A stretch of 64,000 nucleotides of DNA. Origin: Thalassospira profundimaris (GTDB lineage Bacteria; Pseudomonadota; Alphaproteobacteria; Rhodospirillales; Thalassospiraceae). A model generated the notes under the pieces. That model made no database searches and was not told the DNA's origin. It worked only from the letters and a program-made list of their open reading frames with translations. Positions 35,025 through 43,720 of this stretch are shown here, piece by piece. The translations under genes were made by a program, and so were the position numbers. Within the stretch, counting starts at the first letter, position 1, and every line of letters begins with the position of its first letter. The stretch covers positions 98,710-162,709 of the forward strand of contig NZ_JPWH01000011.1 of assembly GCF_003326755.1 (NCBI RefSeq). The letters are read 5' to 3'.

Positions 35025-36417
35025 ATGTCGATACAGGATGTTTCCCAAAGTTCCTTTGTAAACGCGCCGCTTGGCAAGGTATTTGCCAAAACGGCGCTGC
35101 CCATCATTTTTGTGATGGGCATGAATGGCTCGCTGGCGATTATTGATGCCGTGTTTTTGGGGATGTATGCCGGGGCCGATGCGGTGGCGGCCGTGACCCT
35201 GATATTTCCTTTTTTCATGGTGATGAATGCCCTGGCGGCGCTGGTGGGAAGTGGTATGTCGAGTGTATTGGCACGCCATTTGGGGGCCAGGAATATGGTG
35301 CAGGCCCGTGCGGTTTTTGCCGGGGCACATGGATTTTCCCTGATGATGGCGGTGGGTTTGATGGGGATATTTGCTCTGCTGGGGCCCACTTTGACGATGT
35401 TGTTGGCAGATGGGAATGCCATGCTGGCGGGGCTTGGGTATCGGTATCTGGCGGTGCTGGTGGCGGGGGTGCCGGTGATGTTTTTGCTTGCCGTGAATGG
35501 CGATGCGCTGCGTAATGAAGGGCGTGCGGGCCTGATGGCGGGGTTGAGCCTGTTGGTCAGCATCGGGAATATGGGCCTGAATTATATTCTGATCGCGCAA
35601 ATGGGGTTGGGGGTGACAGGGTCGGCACTGGCGACGGTGGTGGCACAGATAGCCGCCCTTTTGATGGTTGTGGCCTATCGTCGAGGCCCCCGGGCAACCT
35701 TGCGGTTTGAGCAAAAAATGCTGCGCGATTTTGGCTGTGCCTGGCGGGAAATTGTGGTGCTGGGTGTGCCGCAATGCCTGGGCATACTTGGCATTGCGCT
35801 AGGCGCCGGGGCGGTGATTGCCGCCTTGCAACTGACGGGAATGGCTGAAACGCACTATGCCGTGACCATTGGTGCCTTTGGTATTGTTACGCGGGTTACA
35901 AGTTTTGTGTTTTTGCCGATTTTGGGCTTGGCACAGGCGTTGCAATCGATTGCGGGGCATAATTATGGAGCCGGGCACATGCGCCGTATGCTTGGCAGCC
36001 TGAAACTGGCGATGCTGGTGGCCTTGGCATATTGCGCCTTGATGGAGCTGGCATTGGGGGGGATTTGCCGGGGTGCTGGGGCGGGCCTTTGTGCCTGATG
36101 TGCAGGTGCAGGGCGAAGTGGCGCGCATTTTACCCATTGTGATGATGGCATTTTTTACCGTTGGCCCGATGATGATGGTGGCAACATTTTTTCAGGCAAT
36201 TGGCGATGCGGCGTTAGCGGCATTGCTGGGGCTGGCAAAACCATATTTGTTCGCTTTGCCCGCAACATTTTTGCTGCCCCTGTGGTTGGGGCAAGGTGGC
36301 ATTTGGCTGGCCCGGCCTGTGGCAGATATGTTGTTGCTGTTGTTAACCCTTTTGGTTGTGCTGCATCATTGTCGGCGGTTGGGGGCTTTGGCCGGGTTTA
36401 AAGGCCGGGATGATTGA
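35025..36417 (+). pseudogene. MATE-family efflux transporter, frameshifted at a seven-G tract
   Basis: The first frame (35025-36098) encodes about 357 residues of a MATE exporter with two related bundles (for example TALPIIFVMGMNGSLAIIDA and GSGMSSVLARHLGA). The second frame (from about 36063 to 36417) encodes the last three helices. They would join as ALGG-FAGVLGRAFVPD if the G7 run at 36056-36062 had six Gs, so one extra base breaks the gene. Possibilities are a true mutation, homopolymer slippage with phase-variable expression, or a sequencing error. MATE proteins export drugs or metabolites with Na+ or H+. Ribosome site AGGAG precedes ATG 35025. Confidence 0.8.
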
Positions 36418-36443
36418 CAGGGATGATTGACAGGGATGATTTA
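36407..36443 (+). repeat. Short tandem repeat at the MATE stop codon
   Basis: The 13-base unit GGGATGATTGACA occurs twice and a third partial copy follows (GGGATGATTTA). The MATE stop TGA is inside the first unit. It probably reflects replication slippage. Confidence 0.8.
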
Positions 36444-36593
36444 CCTGGCAAATTGACCTGAGAGAATACCGCCTGCCGGGAGGGCAGCGTGATCGTGGTT
36501 TACGGGTGTGTGATTGCGCGGCAGGGCGGGCCTTGATATGGTTGTTACAGAGGCTTGGATTTGGCTGTTTCGACAGGATATGGACGGGATCAG

Positions 36594-37484
36594 ATGATGG
36601 CGAAACCGCAGGGGGCTGGCCATAACCAGTTCTTTTGGCACGATACGGATTTGCCGTTTATCGAGGCGCGTTTTGTGCGCGAGGGGCGGGGCATTCGCTC
36701 GGACCGGCATACGCATGATACCTTTTCCATTGGCGCGATTTTGGGCGGGGCGAGTGCGTGCAAAATGCGCCGGGGCAAACATGAGCTGAGTACCGGGACA
36801 GTTATTTTTATCAACCCGGAAGATGTGCATGATTGCCACCCGCTGGTGGAACGCGGCTGGGCGTTTCAGATGTTATATGTTGATACGGCCTGGTTGCGTG
36901 ATGTGCAGGCGCAAAATGATGCCGATGACGGGGGCAAATTTGCCGCCTTTGACCCGGTATTGAGCCAGGACCCGCTGATTTTTGCCGGGCTGGCCCGGTT
37001 GGGCAGGGTGCTGGCGGACCCGGATGTGCCGGTTTTGGGCAAGGAAACGGCGGCGACCGGGTTTTTCAGCCTGCTATCCTCACGGGCGGGGCACGGGCGA
37101 CATCGCGGGCAAAGCCCAAGCCCAAGCCAGCAGGACGGGCGCGGGGCTGTTGCGGGGCAGACAGAGCGCCGCAAACTGGCCCGGGTGGCGGATTTTATTC
37201 GTGCCCATTGTGACGAACCGTTAAGGCTGGCCGATATTTGCGGGCAGGCGGATATGACACCATCGGCCCTGGTGCGGGCCTTTGGTCAGCAATATGGCAT
37301 TACACCGCACGCCTATTTGACCAATTGCCGCATCCAGCGCGCCCGCCATGCCCTGAAGCGCGGGGAACGGATTGTCGATGTGGCGCTGGAATGCGGGTTT
37401 GCCGATCAGGCGCATTTTCAACGGGTTTTCAAACGCCAGATGACGGCAACCCCCCGGCAATATGCGCAGGTTTTGTGCGCCTGA
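36594..37484 (+). CDS. AraC-family transcriptional regulator
   Basis: This protein of about 296 residues has an N-terminal cupin-like AraC ligand domain (DRHTHDTFSIGAILGG, then GTVIFINPEDVHDCHPL) and a C-terminal double helix-turn-helix (LRLADICGQADMTPSALVRAFGQQYG and IVDVALECGFADQAHFQRVFKRQ). A Gly/Ser/Gln-rich linker separates them. Regulators of this subgroup commonly sit next to LysE-type exporter genes. Here a LysE gene follows convergently, so that gene, or the MATE gene upstream, may be the target. The start may be ATG 36594 or 36597. Confidence 0.88.
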   Translation: MMAKPQGAGHNQFFWHDTDLPFIEARFVREGRGIRSDRHTHDTFSIGAILGGASACKMRRGKHELSTGTVIFINPEDVHDCHPLVERGWAFQMLYVDTAWLRDVQAQNDADDGGKFAAFDPVLSQDPLIFAGLARLGRVLADPDVPVLGKETAATGFFSLLSSRAGHGRHRGQSPSPSQQDGRGAVAGQTERRKLARVADFIRAHCDEPLRLADICGQADMTPSALVRAFGQQYGITPHAYLTNCRIQRARHALKRGERIVDVALECGFADQAHFQRVFKRQMTATPRQYAQVLCA

Positions 37485-37528
37485 AGCCGGGGAATTGCCG
37501 GGGGGAGGCCGATGCGATTTGGCCGCTA

Positions 37529-38128
37529 TCAGTGCAAAAGCAGATAAATGGCGCAGGCAAGCAACAGGGCAGCCATGCAGCGGTTGAAAATGCGCACCAG
37601 AGCGTCATTGTGAAGATAGTGCCGCAAAAACGACCCGGCGACGGCCCAAAGGGCGACTGATGAAAAGCAGACAACAAAATACAGAATAACAAACTGCCAG
37701 AGCAGAACGCGGTCGCCATCGGCAATGAACACCCCCGTCCCGGCGACAGATGCCATCCAGGCCTTGGGGTTCAGCCATTGCACCGCGGCCCCCGCCAGCA
37801 CGGAGGGCGATTTCCTGGCCCGTTCGGTGTTTATTTTGCCGTTATCGGTGGCGAGTTTCCAGGACAGCCAGCCCAGAAACGCCACCCCGGCCCATTTGAT
37901 GAACAGGGTGATTTCGGGTACCTGGATGATCAGTTGATGCAGGCCAAAGCCGACAATAAGTAACAGCAGGCAAAACCCCGCCGTTGCCCCGAAAACCGGG
38001 CGCAGGGCGGGCTGAAAGCCGTATTTTACCGATGACCCGAGAACCAGAATTGTGACCGGCCCCGGCGTGATGGAGGACACCAGGGCAAAGGTTGCCATTG
38101 AAAGATAAAGACTGAGACTGCCAGACAT
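37529..38128 (-). CDS. LysE/RhtB-family amino-acid exporter
   Basis: This 199-residue membrane protein has the LysE signature near the N-terminus (SSITPGPVTILVLGSSVKYGFQPALRPVFGA), then WAGVAFLGWLSWKL and WLNPKAWM, with five to six hydrophobic segments. Family members export amino acids or derivatives; the substrate here is unknown. AGGAAA lies before the ATG. It converges on the AraC-family regulator that probably controls it. Confidence 0.9.
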   Translation of the reverse strand: MSGSLSLYLSMATFALVSSITPGPVTILVLGSSVKYGFQPALRPVFGATAGFCLLLLIVGFGLHQLIIQVPEITLFIKWAGVAFLGWLSWKLATDNGKINTERARKSPSVLAGAAVQWLNPKAWMASVAGTGVFIADGDRVLLWQFVILYFVVCFSSVALWAVAGSFLRHYLHNDALVRIFNRCMAALLLACAIYLLLH

Positions 38129-38231
38129 AGCGTTTCCTGTGTCGCGATGGTTTTTGTTTGTGGCAGCTAAGCTGATTGCGAACGCAAATTATTGAAGAAA
38201 ATTGTCCGGGAGGCCGTTTTCATCGAAAAAT

Positions 38232-38693
38232 TCAGGATGCTGTGCTGAAAAAATGGATGACCCCGCTGGCCGCGGCGGCAACAAGGGCATAGCGTCCCGC
38301 TTTGCCCAGCGTGACAAGAAGAATGAAGGGCACAAAACGCACGCGCATTGCCCCGGCCACCAGCGTGATCGGGTCGCCAATGACGGGAAGCCAGGAAAAT
38401 AGCAGCGCCCACAGGCCAAAGCGGGAAAACCATGTGCAGGCGCGTTGATAATCGCGGTCCGATACCGGGAACCAGCGGGCATTGCGAAAGTGTTCAATCG
38501 CCAGGCCCAGCACCCAGTTGACCAGCGACCCCGCAACATTGCCCAGGGTGGCAACCAGCACAAGCAGCCATGTGGTATGGTCGCCCGTCGCAATCAGGGC
38601 GGCAAGCACCGCCTCGGACGAACCGGGCAGCAGGGTGGCCGACGTGAAGGCAGACAGAAAAAGCCCGCCATAAACCAGGATGGATGACAACAT
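38232..38693 (-). CDS. YqaA-like (DedA/VTT-related) membrane protein
   Basis: This 153-residue protein with about four hydrophobic segments has FTSATLLPGSSEAVLAALI and GNVAGSLVNWVLG, then FGLWALLFSWLPVIGDPITLVAGAMRV. This is the YqaA subgroup of the SNARE-associated/DedA (VTT) superfamily. Its function is unknown; relatives act in lipid scrambling or membrane homeostasis. No clear ribosome site is present. Confidence 0.85.
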   Translation of the reverse strand: MLSSILVYGGLFLSAFTSATLLPGSSEAVLAALIATGDHTTWLLVLVATLGNVAGSLVNWVLGLAIEHFRNARWFPVSDRDYQRACTWFSRFGLWALLFSWLPVIGDPITLVAGAMRVRFVPFILLVTLGKAGRYALVAAAASGVIHFFSTAS

Positions 38694-38757
38694 GAAAAGG
38701 GAGATACCCCGTGTTTCATGCCGGGTCTATGGCAATGTTTGAAAGGTGTTGCCCGAA

Positions 38758-39534
38758 TTATGGTTTGGCGGATTGTGAAGATGAAGATGATGAAAGTGCC
38801 GGGTCAGAAGGGCCGAGCAGGGCCAGCATTGTATGCAGGGTGCGCAGGGTGGCATTGGCAATCAAAATGGCAAGCGCATCGCATGATGTTGCGGCCTGTT
38901 TGAGGGCGGCAATGTATTGCGGTTTTTCCGTGCAAAAAATGATGGCCGCAGGATACCCGGCCAGCAAAAGGTCGTAATTGAGCAGCAGCCGGGCAAGGCG
39001 GCCATTGTCGCCGGGAAACGGGGATTGACGGATAAAAAGCGCATGCCAGTGTGCCGCCCGAATAAGAGGATGCACGACCGGCAGGGTATCGCAGAGGGTA
39101 TCGCGTTGCGCGAGCAGATCACGGATTTTTTCGGCGGCGGGTGTCTTGGTGCGGGTTTTATGATCAAAAGTTTGCAGAATGTGATGCAGGTCCTCAAGGG
39201 TTTGTGCGGTCAGCGGGATATTTTGGGCGACCCGGTTTTCAATGTAATGAATGGCATTGCGGTGGCAGAGGATATCCAGAGGTTCGGCGATTTTTTTACC
39301 CCCCACGGCAATGCCTTCGAGAACAACCTTGGTTTCGCGCAGGGTGTGGCTGTTTCCGGCCAGGGCGTTGGAATGATAGATCCAGTCCAAATTGAGTTTT
39401 TCGCGCAGCGAGGATGCCGTGTAGCGCGGCAGTGGCAATTTGGCATCAAGCCGGGATTTGGCGTTATCGAGTTGGGCGAGCAGGGAGACCAGGCTGGGTG
39501 TCATTGCGGCTTTTTCCGCCAAAGGTGGCATCAT
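38758..39534 (-). CDS. Fic/DOC-fold protein with altered catalytic and inhibitory motifs
   Basis: This 258-residue protein is recognisably Fic-like (WIYHSNALAGNSHTLRET; HPLIRAAHWHALFIRQSPFPGDNGRLARLLLNYDLL in two parts). Fic AMP-transferases carry HxFx(D/E)GNGRxxR; here the motif at residues 171-182 reads SPFPGDNGRLAR, so the catalytic His is Ser and the acidic residue and Gly are swapped. The usual inhibitory motif (S/T)xxxEGN reads SNALAGN at 55-61, lacking its Glu. It may be inactive, use different chemistry, or be decaying. The C-terminus is a Ser-rich tail. No antitoxin-like gene is adjacent. Confidence 0.8.
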   Translation of the reverse strand: MMPPLAEKAAMTPSLVSLLAQLDNAKSRLDAKLPLPRYTASSLREKLNLDWIYHSNALAGNSHTLRETKVVLEGIAVGGKKIAEPLDILCHRNAIHYIENRVAQNIPLTAQTLEDLHHILQTFDHKTRTKTPAAEKIRDLLAQRDTLCDTLPVVHPLIRAAHWHALFIRQSPFPGDNGRLARLLLNYDLLLAGYPAAIIFCTEKPQYIAALKQAATSCDALAILIANATLRTLHTMLALLGPSDPALSSSSSSQSAKP

Positions 39535-39616
39535 GCAGAGGGGGAATGAAAGCAGCTTGGGCCGGTTTTGTTAAGGCTGTTTATTTTAGCACAGTTGGTT
39601 TTGCCTGGTGCCCCCC

Positions 39617-39650
39617 AAAAAAAGCCCGGCACACGGGAGATGTGCCGGGC
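39617..39650 (-). terminator. Terminator of the ohr gene
   Basis: The arms GCCCGGCACA and TGTGCCGGGC are perfect, with a 7-base loop. On the minus strand a run of seven T follows. It lies 58 bases after the ohr stop at 39708. Confidence 0.88.
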
Positions 39651-39707
39651 GGGAAATGGGCGGATCAGTTCTGGGGGAGTGACCCGCCATAAAGATGACG
39701 TTTTACT

Positions 39708-40133
39708 TCAGGCGATGTGAAGACGAACATCGACATTGCCACGCAGCGCGTTGGAATAGGGGCAGATTTTATCGGCCTGTTCGATCAGTTTTTCGGCATC
39801 GGCCTGATCCAGCCCCGGCAGGGAAATGTGCAGGTCCACATCAAGGCCAAAGCCGCCTTCATCGCGCGGGCCAATGCCCACGGTTGCCTTGACCGAGGCA
39901 TCCTTCGGGGTTTTGGGTGCCCCCTGGGAGGATGCGGCCTTCATCGCGCCGATGAAACAGGCGGAATAGCCCATTGCAAAAAGCTGTTCGGGATTGTTGC
40001 CATCGCCCCCGGCACCGCCCATTTCTTTCGGTGTTGCGAGTTTGACTTCAAGCGAGCCATCTTCGGTTTTGGCATTGCCATCACGGCCACCCGTTGCAGA
40101 GCCGGAAGTGCTATAGACGACTTTTACAGACAT
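39708..40133 (-). CDS. ohr: Organic hydroperoxide resistance protein (Ohr/OsmC family)
   Basis: This 141-residue protein has both redox-active cysteines of Ohr, in GYSACFIGAMK and ADKICPYSNALRGN, and the N-terminal GRDGNAKTEDGSLEVKL region. Ohr reduces organic and fatty-acid hydroperoxides with lipoyl proteins. The start at ATG 40133 has AAGGA eight bases upstream; the longer frame to 40205 runs into the operator region. It is divergent from the MarR-type regulator, the standard ohr-ohrR arrangement. Confidence 0.94.
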   Translation of the reverse strand: MSVKVVYSTSGSATGGRDGNAKTEDGSLEVKLATPKEMGGAGGDGNNPEQLFAMGYSACFIGAMKAASSQGAPKTPKDASVKATVGIGPRDEGGFGLDVDLHISLPGLDQADAEKLIEQADKICPYSNALRGNVDVRLHIA

Positions 40134-40319
40134 GTTCATCTTCCTTTGTTTCAAAAGCGATGCGCACTGGGGCACATCAGATAGGGTGCAACCCCGTTGC
40201 TGCAACCCTGTTGGGGTTTGTCGGTGGTGCGTGCCGACCGATTTCTGTTGGCATATCGGTAACGTCTGGCACCGCGTGACGTTCCAAAGTCCATTTGTTG
40301 CAATCGTTATATCGCACGA

Positions 40320-40339
40320 TTAAATCGTGCGCGATTTAA
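40320..40339. promoter_or_regulatory. OhrR operator candidate 1
   Basis: A 20-base inverted repeat with perfect 8-base arms TTAAATCG and CGATTTAA around TGCG lies in the ohr-ohrR intergenic region. It shares the 17-base core AATCGTGCGCGATTTAA with the second site 58 bases further on. The left flank adds an overlapping palindrome (GCACGAT/ATCGTGC). Confidence 0.7.
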
Positions 40340-40377
40340 TTTTTGGGATTTCTGTCATGCGATAAAGTCGCTTGATA

Positions 40378-40398
40378 TTTAATCGTGCGCGATTTAAA
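40378..40398. promoter_or_regulatory. OhrR operator candidate 2
   Basis: A second copy of AATCGTGCGCGATTTAA (40381-40397) has near-symmetric flanks TTT and AAA. It lies 31 bases before the regulator's start and is well placed to repress it. The pair implies that OhrR controls both divergent genes. The assignment rests on position and symmetry only. Confidence 0.7.
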
Positions 40399-40428
40399 TT
40401 TTGAGGTTTGGGAAAAGCGGAGATGAAA

Positions 40429-40881
40429 ATGACGGGTGCATCGTCGCTGACACTCGATCAGTTATTGTGTTTTTCGATTTATTCGACAGGCCATGCCTTT
40501 AACCGTATCTACAAACCATTGTTTGACAGGATTGGGCTGACATATCCGCAATATCTGGTGATGGTGGTCCTGTGGCAGGAAGACGGGCAAACGGTGCGCA
40601 GCATTGGTAAAAAGCTGTTTTTGGAAAGCAACACCCTGACACCGCTGATCAAGCGCCTGGAAAGTGCCGGGTTTGTGAGCCGAAACCGTGACCGGGAAGA
40701 CGAACGCCAGGTTCGGGTGGTGTTAACGCAAAAGGGCCGCAAATTGCAGCAGGACGCACAAGACGTGCCCCGCTGCGTGTTTGAAGCCTGCGGGCTGGAC
40801 CTTGACGAGGTGGCTGACCTTAACCACAAGCTGGTCAAATTGCGCACATCGCTGGAGAATGCAGCAGACCGGACTGTGTGA
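40429..40881 (+). CDS. ohrR: MarR-family organic-peroxide sensor OhrR
   Basis: This protein of about 150 residues has the OhrR N-terminus with the peroxide-sensing Cys in LDQLLCFSIYSTGHAFNR, then the winged helix (TVRSIGKKLFLESNTLTPLIKRLESAGFVSR and REDERQVRVVLTQKG). Oxidation of the Cys releases DNA and induces ohr. GGAG lies six bases before ATG 40429; ATG 40423 and TTG 40408 are alternatives. It is divergent from ohr with two operator-like palindromes between. Confidence 0.93.
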   Translation: MTGASSLTLDQLLCFSIYSTGHAFNRIYKPLFDRIGLTYPQYLVMVVLWQEDGQTVRSIGKKLFLESNTLTPLIKRLESAGFVSRNRDREDERQVRVVLTQKGRKLQQDAQDVPRCVFEACGLDLDEVADLNHKLVKLRTSLENAADRTV

Positions 40882-40948
40882 CGCTACACTGGATCGTTCG
40901 TGTGAAGGGTTTGGCGCCTTGCGTGTGATGCCGGTTGTGTCTTTAAGT

Positions 40949-41335
40949 TTATGCCAGCCCGACAAGCAACATGATGGCACCAACCAGCATGGCGATATGT
41001 TGCAGAACCATGCCGATGGCTTGGGAACCGCCCGGCAGGCGCAAGATACCCAGGGCGTGTAACAGGCGGGCAATGATAAAGGCGGCCACAAGCCCCCAGA
41101 TCACGCGGGTACTGGCATAGCCGGTAATTTCCAGTGCGGCGCACAGCAGCACCATCATCGGGGCATATTCGACGAAATTGCCATGCGCGCGCATCCGGCG
41201 GCGCAATATGCTGTCATCGCCATCACCGAAGGCCAGTTTGAGGTCGCGCCGCCGAAAAGAGACATTCAGGCTGAGAATGACCAGCATCAGGGTGAAAATG
41301 CCGGTCAGAAATGCGGTTGCCGGAATATAAAGCAT
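40949..41335 (-). CDS. MAPEG-family membrane protein
   Basis: This 128-residue protein has four hydrophobic segments and the MAPEG signature RMRAHGNFVEYAPMMVLLCAALE, followed by ARLLHALGIL. The family includes glutathione transferases and eicosanoid enzymes; bacterial members have mostly unknown roles, possibly detoxification, which would fit the neighbouring ohr pair. AGGAG lies nine bases before the start. Confidence 0.9.
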   Translation of the reverse strand: MLYIPATAFLTGIFTLMLVILSLNVSFRRRDLKLAFGDGDDSILRRRMRAHGNFVEYAPMMVLLCAALEITGYASTRVIWGLVAAFIIARLLHALGILRLPGGSQAIGMVLQHIAMLVGAIMLLVGLA

Positions 41336-41421
41336 GTGGCGTTTCTCCTGAATGCCAGAATGATTATGGCCCCGAGAGTAGAGCGAAAACGGCGTTTCGC
41401 AAATAGCTATCGCACGGCAAA

Positions 41422-41448
41422 AACGGCGATGAAGGTTTCATCGCCGTT
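41422..41448 (-). terminator. Terminator of the chemoreceptor gene
   Basis: The 12-base arms AACGGCGATGAA and TTCATCGCCGTT are perfect around a 3-base loop. TTTTGCC follows on the minus strand. It lies 37 bases after the stop of the minus-strand chemoreceptor at 41485. Confidence 0.8.
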
Positions 41449-41484
41449 GATATGCCCGTTTGAACGAGACGGTAGATCCTGGCC

Positions 41485-43560
41485 CTAGATATTGCGCAAC
41501 TGATTGAGGAAGTTTTTGACTTCCTGATCGAGATTGCGGGCCTGTTTGGCCAGTTCGGTTGCATCGTTCTGGACGTTTGAGGCGGCGTCGCCGGTTTCAC
41601 CGGCCGTATTGCGCACGATACCGATGGAGGCGGATACCTCGTTGGTGCCTGCCGCAGCCTGCTGGACATTACCCGAAATTTCGGCGGTTGCCGCGCCCTG
41701 TTCCTCGACAGCGGCAGCAATGGCCGAGGTGATTTCGTTAATGCCGGTGATGGTTTGTGTCACCTTTTCAATCGCGCCCACGGTATTGTGGGTTTCCGAC
41801 TGGATGGAGCCGATTTGCTGGGCGATTTCGTCGGTGGCCTTGGCTGTCTGGTTGGCCAGGTTTTTAACCTCCTGGGCGACAACGGCAAAGCCTTTGCCTG
41901 CTTCACCCGCGCGGGCGGCCTCAATGGTGGCATTCAGCGCCAAAAGGTTGGTCTGTGCCGCGATGTCATTGATCAGGCTGACAACTTCGCCAATCCGTTC
42001 GGCAGCTTCGGCAAGGCCGGTGACCATTGTATTGGCCCGCGAGGCTTCGTCCACCGCATTCCCGGCAATTTGTGCGGAGCGTGCGACCTGTTCGCTGATT
42101 TCCTGGATCGAGGCGGAGAGTTCCTCGCTGGCAGAGGCAACGGTTTGTACATTGGTGCTGGCCTCGGTTGCGGCGGCGGCAACAACGGCGGCCTGGCGGG
42201 AGCTTTCATCGGCCGCATTGCGCATCCGGTGCGAGACTTTTTCCATGTTTTCTGCACTACCCGTCACATGGACCACGATGGAGCCGACCGATTTCTCGAA
42301 ATGATCGGCCATTTGCATGCGGGTGCGATTGCGGGTTTCGCTGGCGCGCTGTTCGGCTTCGCGTTTTTCGCGTTCGGCCTTTTGCATCCCCTCGGAGGCT
42401 TCCTTGAAGGCTTCCAGCGCCTTGGCAATGGCGCCGATTTCGTCAGCCCGCTTCAGATAGGGAATGGTGACGTTGAAATTGCCCTGTTGCAAATGGGAAA
42501 TCACATCGGCCACCCGGGTCATGGGGCGCGTGACCAGCCGGCTGGTTGAAAGCAGAATAACCCCGATCACCACCAGCAGCAAAACCACGCCGCCAATCAG
42601 TGTGGCATTGCGCAGGGCATTGGCCGGTTCAAAAACGGTTGCCAGCGGTACATTGACGACAACGCCCCACTGGTTGGGATAGCCCTGAATGACGACGGGG
42701 ACAACGATGCGCATAAAGCTGTCGTCATCCAGGCGGGTTGGTTTGTCCGATTTCATCGCGGCAAGAATGGCGGCCTGGGTTTTATTGGACGGGTCCAGTT
42801 TGGTGCCGCGTATTTCGGGGTCCTTATGCGCAACCCAGGTGCCCTGGGCTGAGACCAGATCAACCGTGCCGGTGCCAAAAGGCGCAAGTTTGGCAAAACG
42901 CTCCGAGAGGGCATTGAGTTCAAGATCGGCACCAAGAACGCCAAGGAACTTGCCATTCGCGTCCTGTACCGGAACGACAAAGGATGTGAGAACAACGTTA
43001 CGCCCCTGGATGTCATAGGTTATGGCATCGGTGACATAGGGTTTGTTGGTGCGTTTCGGTTCAGTGTAATATTCGTTCACCTCGGGGTTATCGAGGCCGG
43101 TTAAATGATAGGGGGTAATGCCGTTGCCGAAATTGTAATAATAGGTGACATATTTACCGCTGCCATCCCCGAACGGTTCGCCTTCATTTTTATAGGCGGC
43201 ATCCTGGCCATCCAGTGCGTTTGCCTCGAACCCTGCCCAGGTTCCGGCAAGCTGGGGATTTTCCATCAGGGTGCGATTGAGAATTTCATTATAGGCCTTG
43301 CGTTCGACAACACCCTGTTCGCGCGCGGCGCGAAAGGTCCCGGCCAGGTTTTTGGCAATCAGCATCCCGGTATTGAGAAAACGCCCGGCCTGCGAGGCCT
43401 GATATTGAGCAACAGCTTCGGCTTCGCCAAGGGTCAGTTTTTCAGTCGTGGCATTTGTTTGCGCTGTCTGAAGGAAAATTCCCACAATCAGGCAGAAGGC
43501 AATTGCCAGGGCGCTGACGCAGGTCAGCTTGGTGCCAAGAGACATATTGGAAAAACGCAT
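41485..43560 (-). CDS. Methyl-accepting chemotaxis protein with dCache-like sensor
   Basis: This 691-residue chemoreceptor has TM1 near residues 10-30, a periplasmic domain to about 310 of the dCache type ([23 protein letters not shown] and a dipeptide [32 protein letters not shown]), TM2 near 315-340 and HAMP ([19 protein letters not shown]). The signalling hairpin is [19 protein letters not shown]. It ends without a CheR/CheB pentapeptide. The ligand is probably a small organic molecule; dCache domains often bind amino acids. AGGAAG precedes the ATG. Confidence 0.93.
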   Translation of the reverse strand: MRFSNMSLGTKLTCVSALAIAFCLIVGIFLQTAQTNATTEKLTLGEAEAVAQYQASQAGRFLNTGMLIAKNLAGTFRAAREQGVVERKAYNEILNRTLMENPQLAGTWAGFEANALDGQDAAYKNEGEPFGDGSGKYVTYYYNFGNGITPYHLTGLDNPEVNEYYTEPKRTNKPYVTDAITYDIQGRNVVLTSFVVPVQDANGKFLGVLGADLELNALSERFAKLAPFGTGTVDLVSAQGTWVAHKDPEIRGTKLDPSNKTQAAILAAMKSDKPTRLDDDSFMRIVVPVVIQGYPNQWGVVVNVPLATVFEPANALRNATLIGGVVLLLVVIGVILLSTSRLVTRPMTRVADVISHLQQGNFNVTIPYLKRADEIGAIAKALEAFKEASEGMQKAEREKREAEQRASETRNRTRMQMADHFEKSVGSIVVHVTGSAENMEKVSHRMRNAADESSRQAAVVAAAATEASTNVQTVASASEELSASIQEISEQVARSAQIAGNAVDEASRANTMVTGLAEAAERIGEVVSLINDIAAQTNLLALNATIEAARAGEAGKGFAVVAQEVKNLANQTAKATDEIAQQIGSIQSETHNTVGAIEKVTQTITGINEITSAIAAAVEEQGAATAEISGNVQQAAAGTNEVSASIGIVRNTAGETGDAASNVQNDATELAKQARNLDQEVKNFLNQLRNI

Positions 43561-43720
43561 TATAGTCTTCCTGATAAGGTTACTATACTTTTGAACGGTT
43601 TTCCTGTGCCGCGCGGAAGGCGGTTTCGTTCATAGGTATGTGTGTTTAGGTTCTCGTCGGTAAATATCCTAAACTTTAGTATTGTACTGCTCTGGCAATA
43701 TTGCAATATCAATATGCAAT

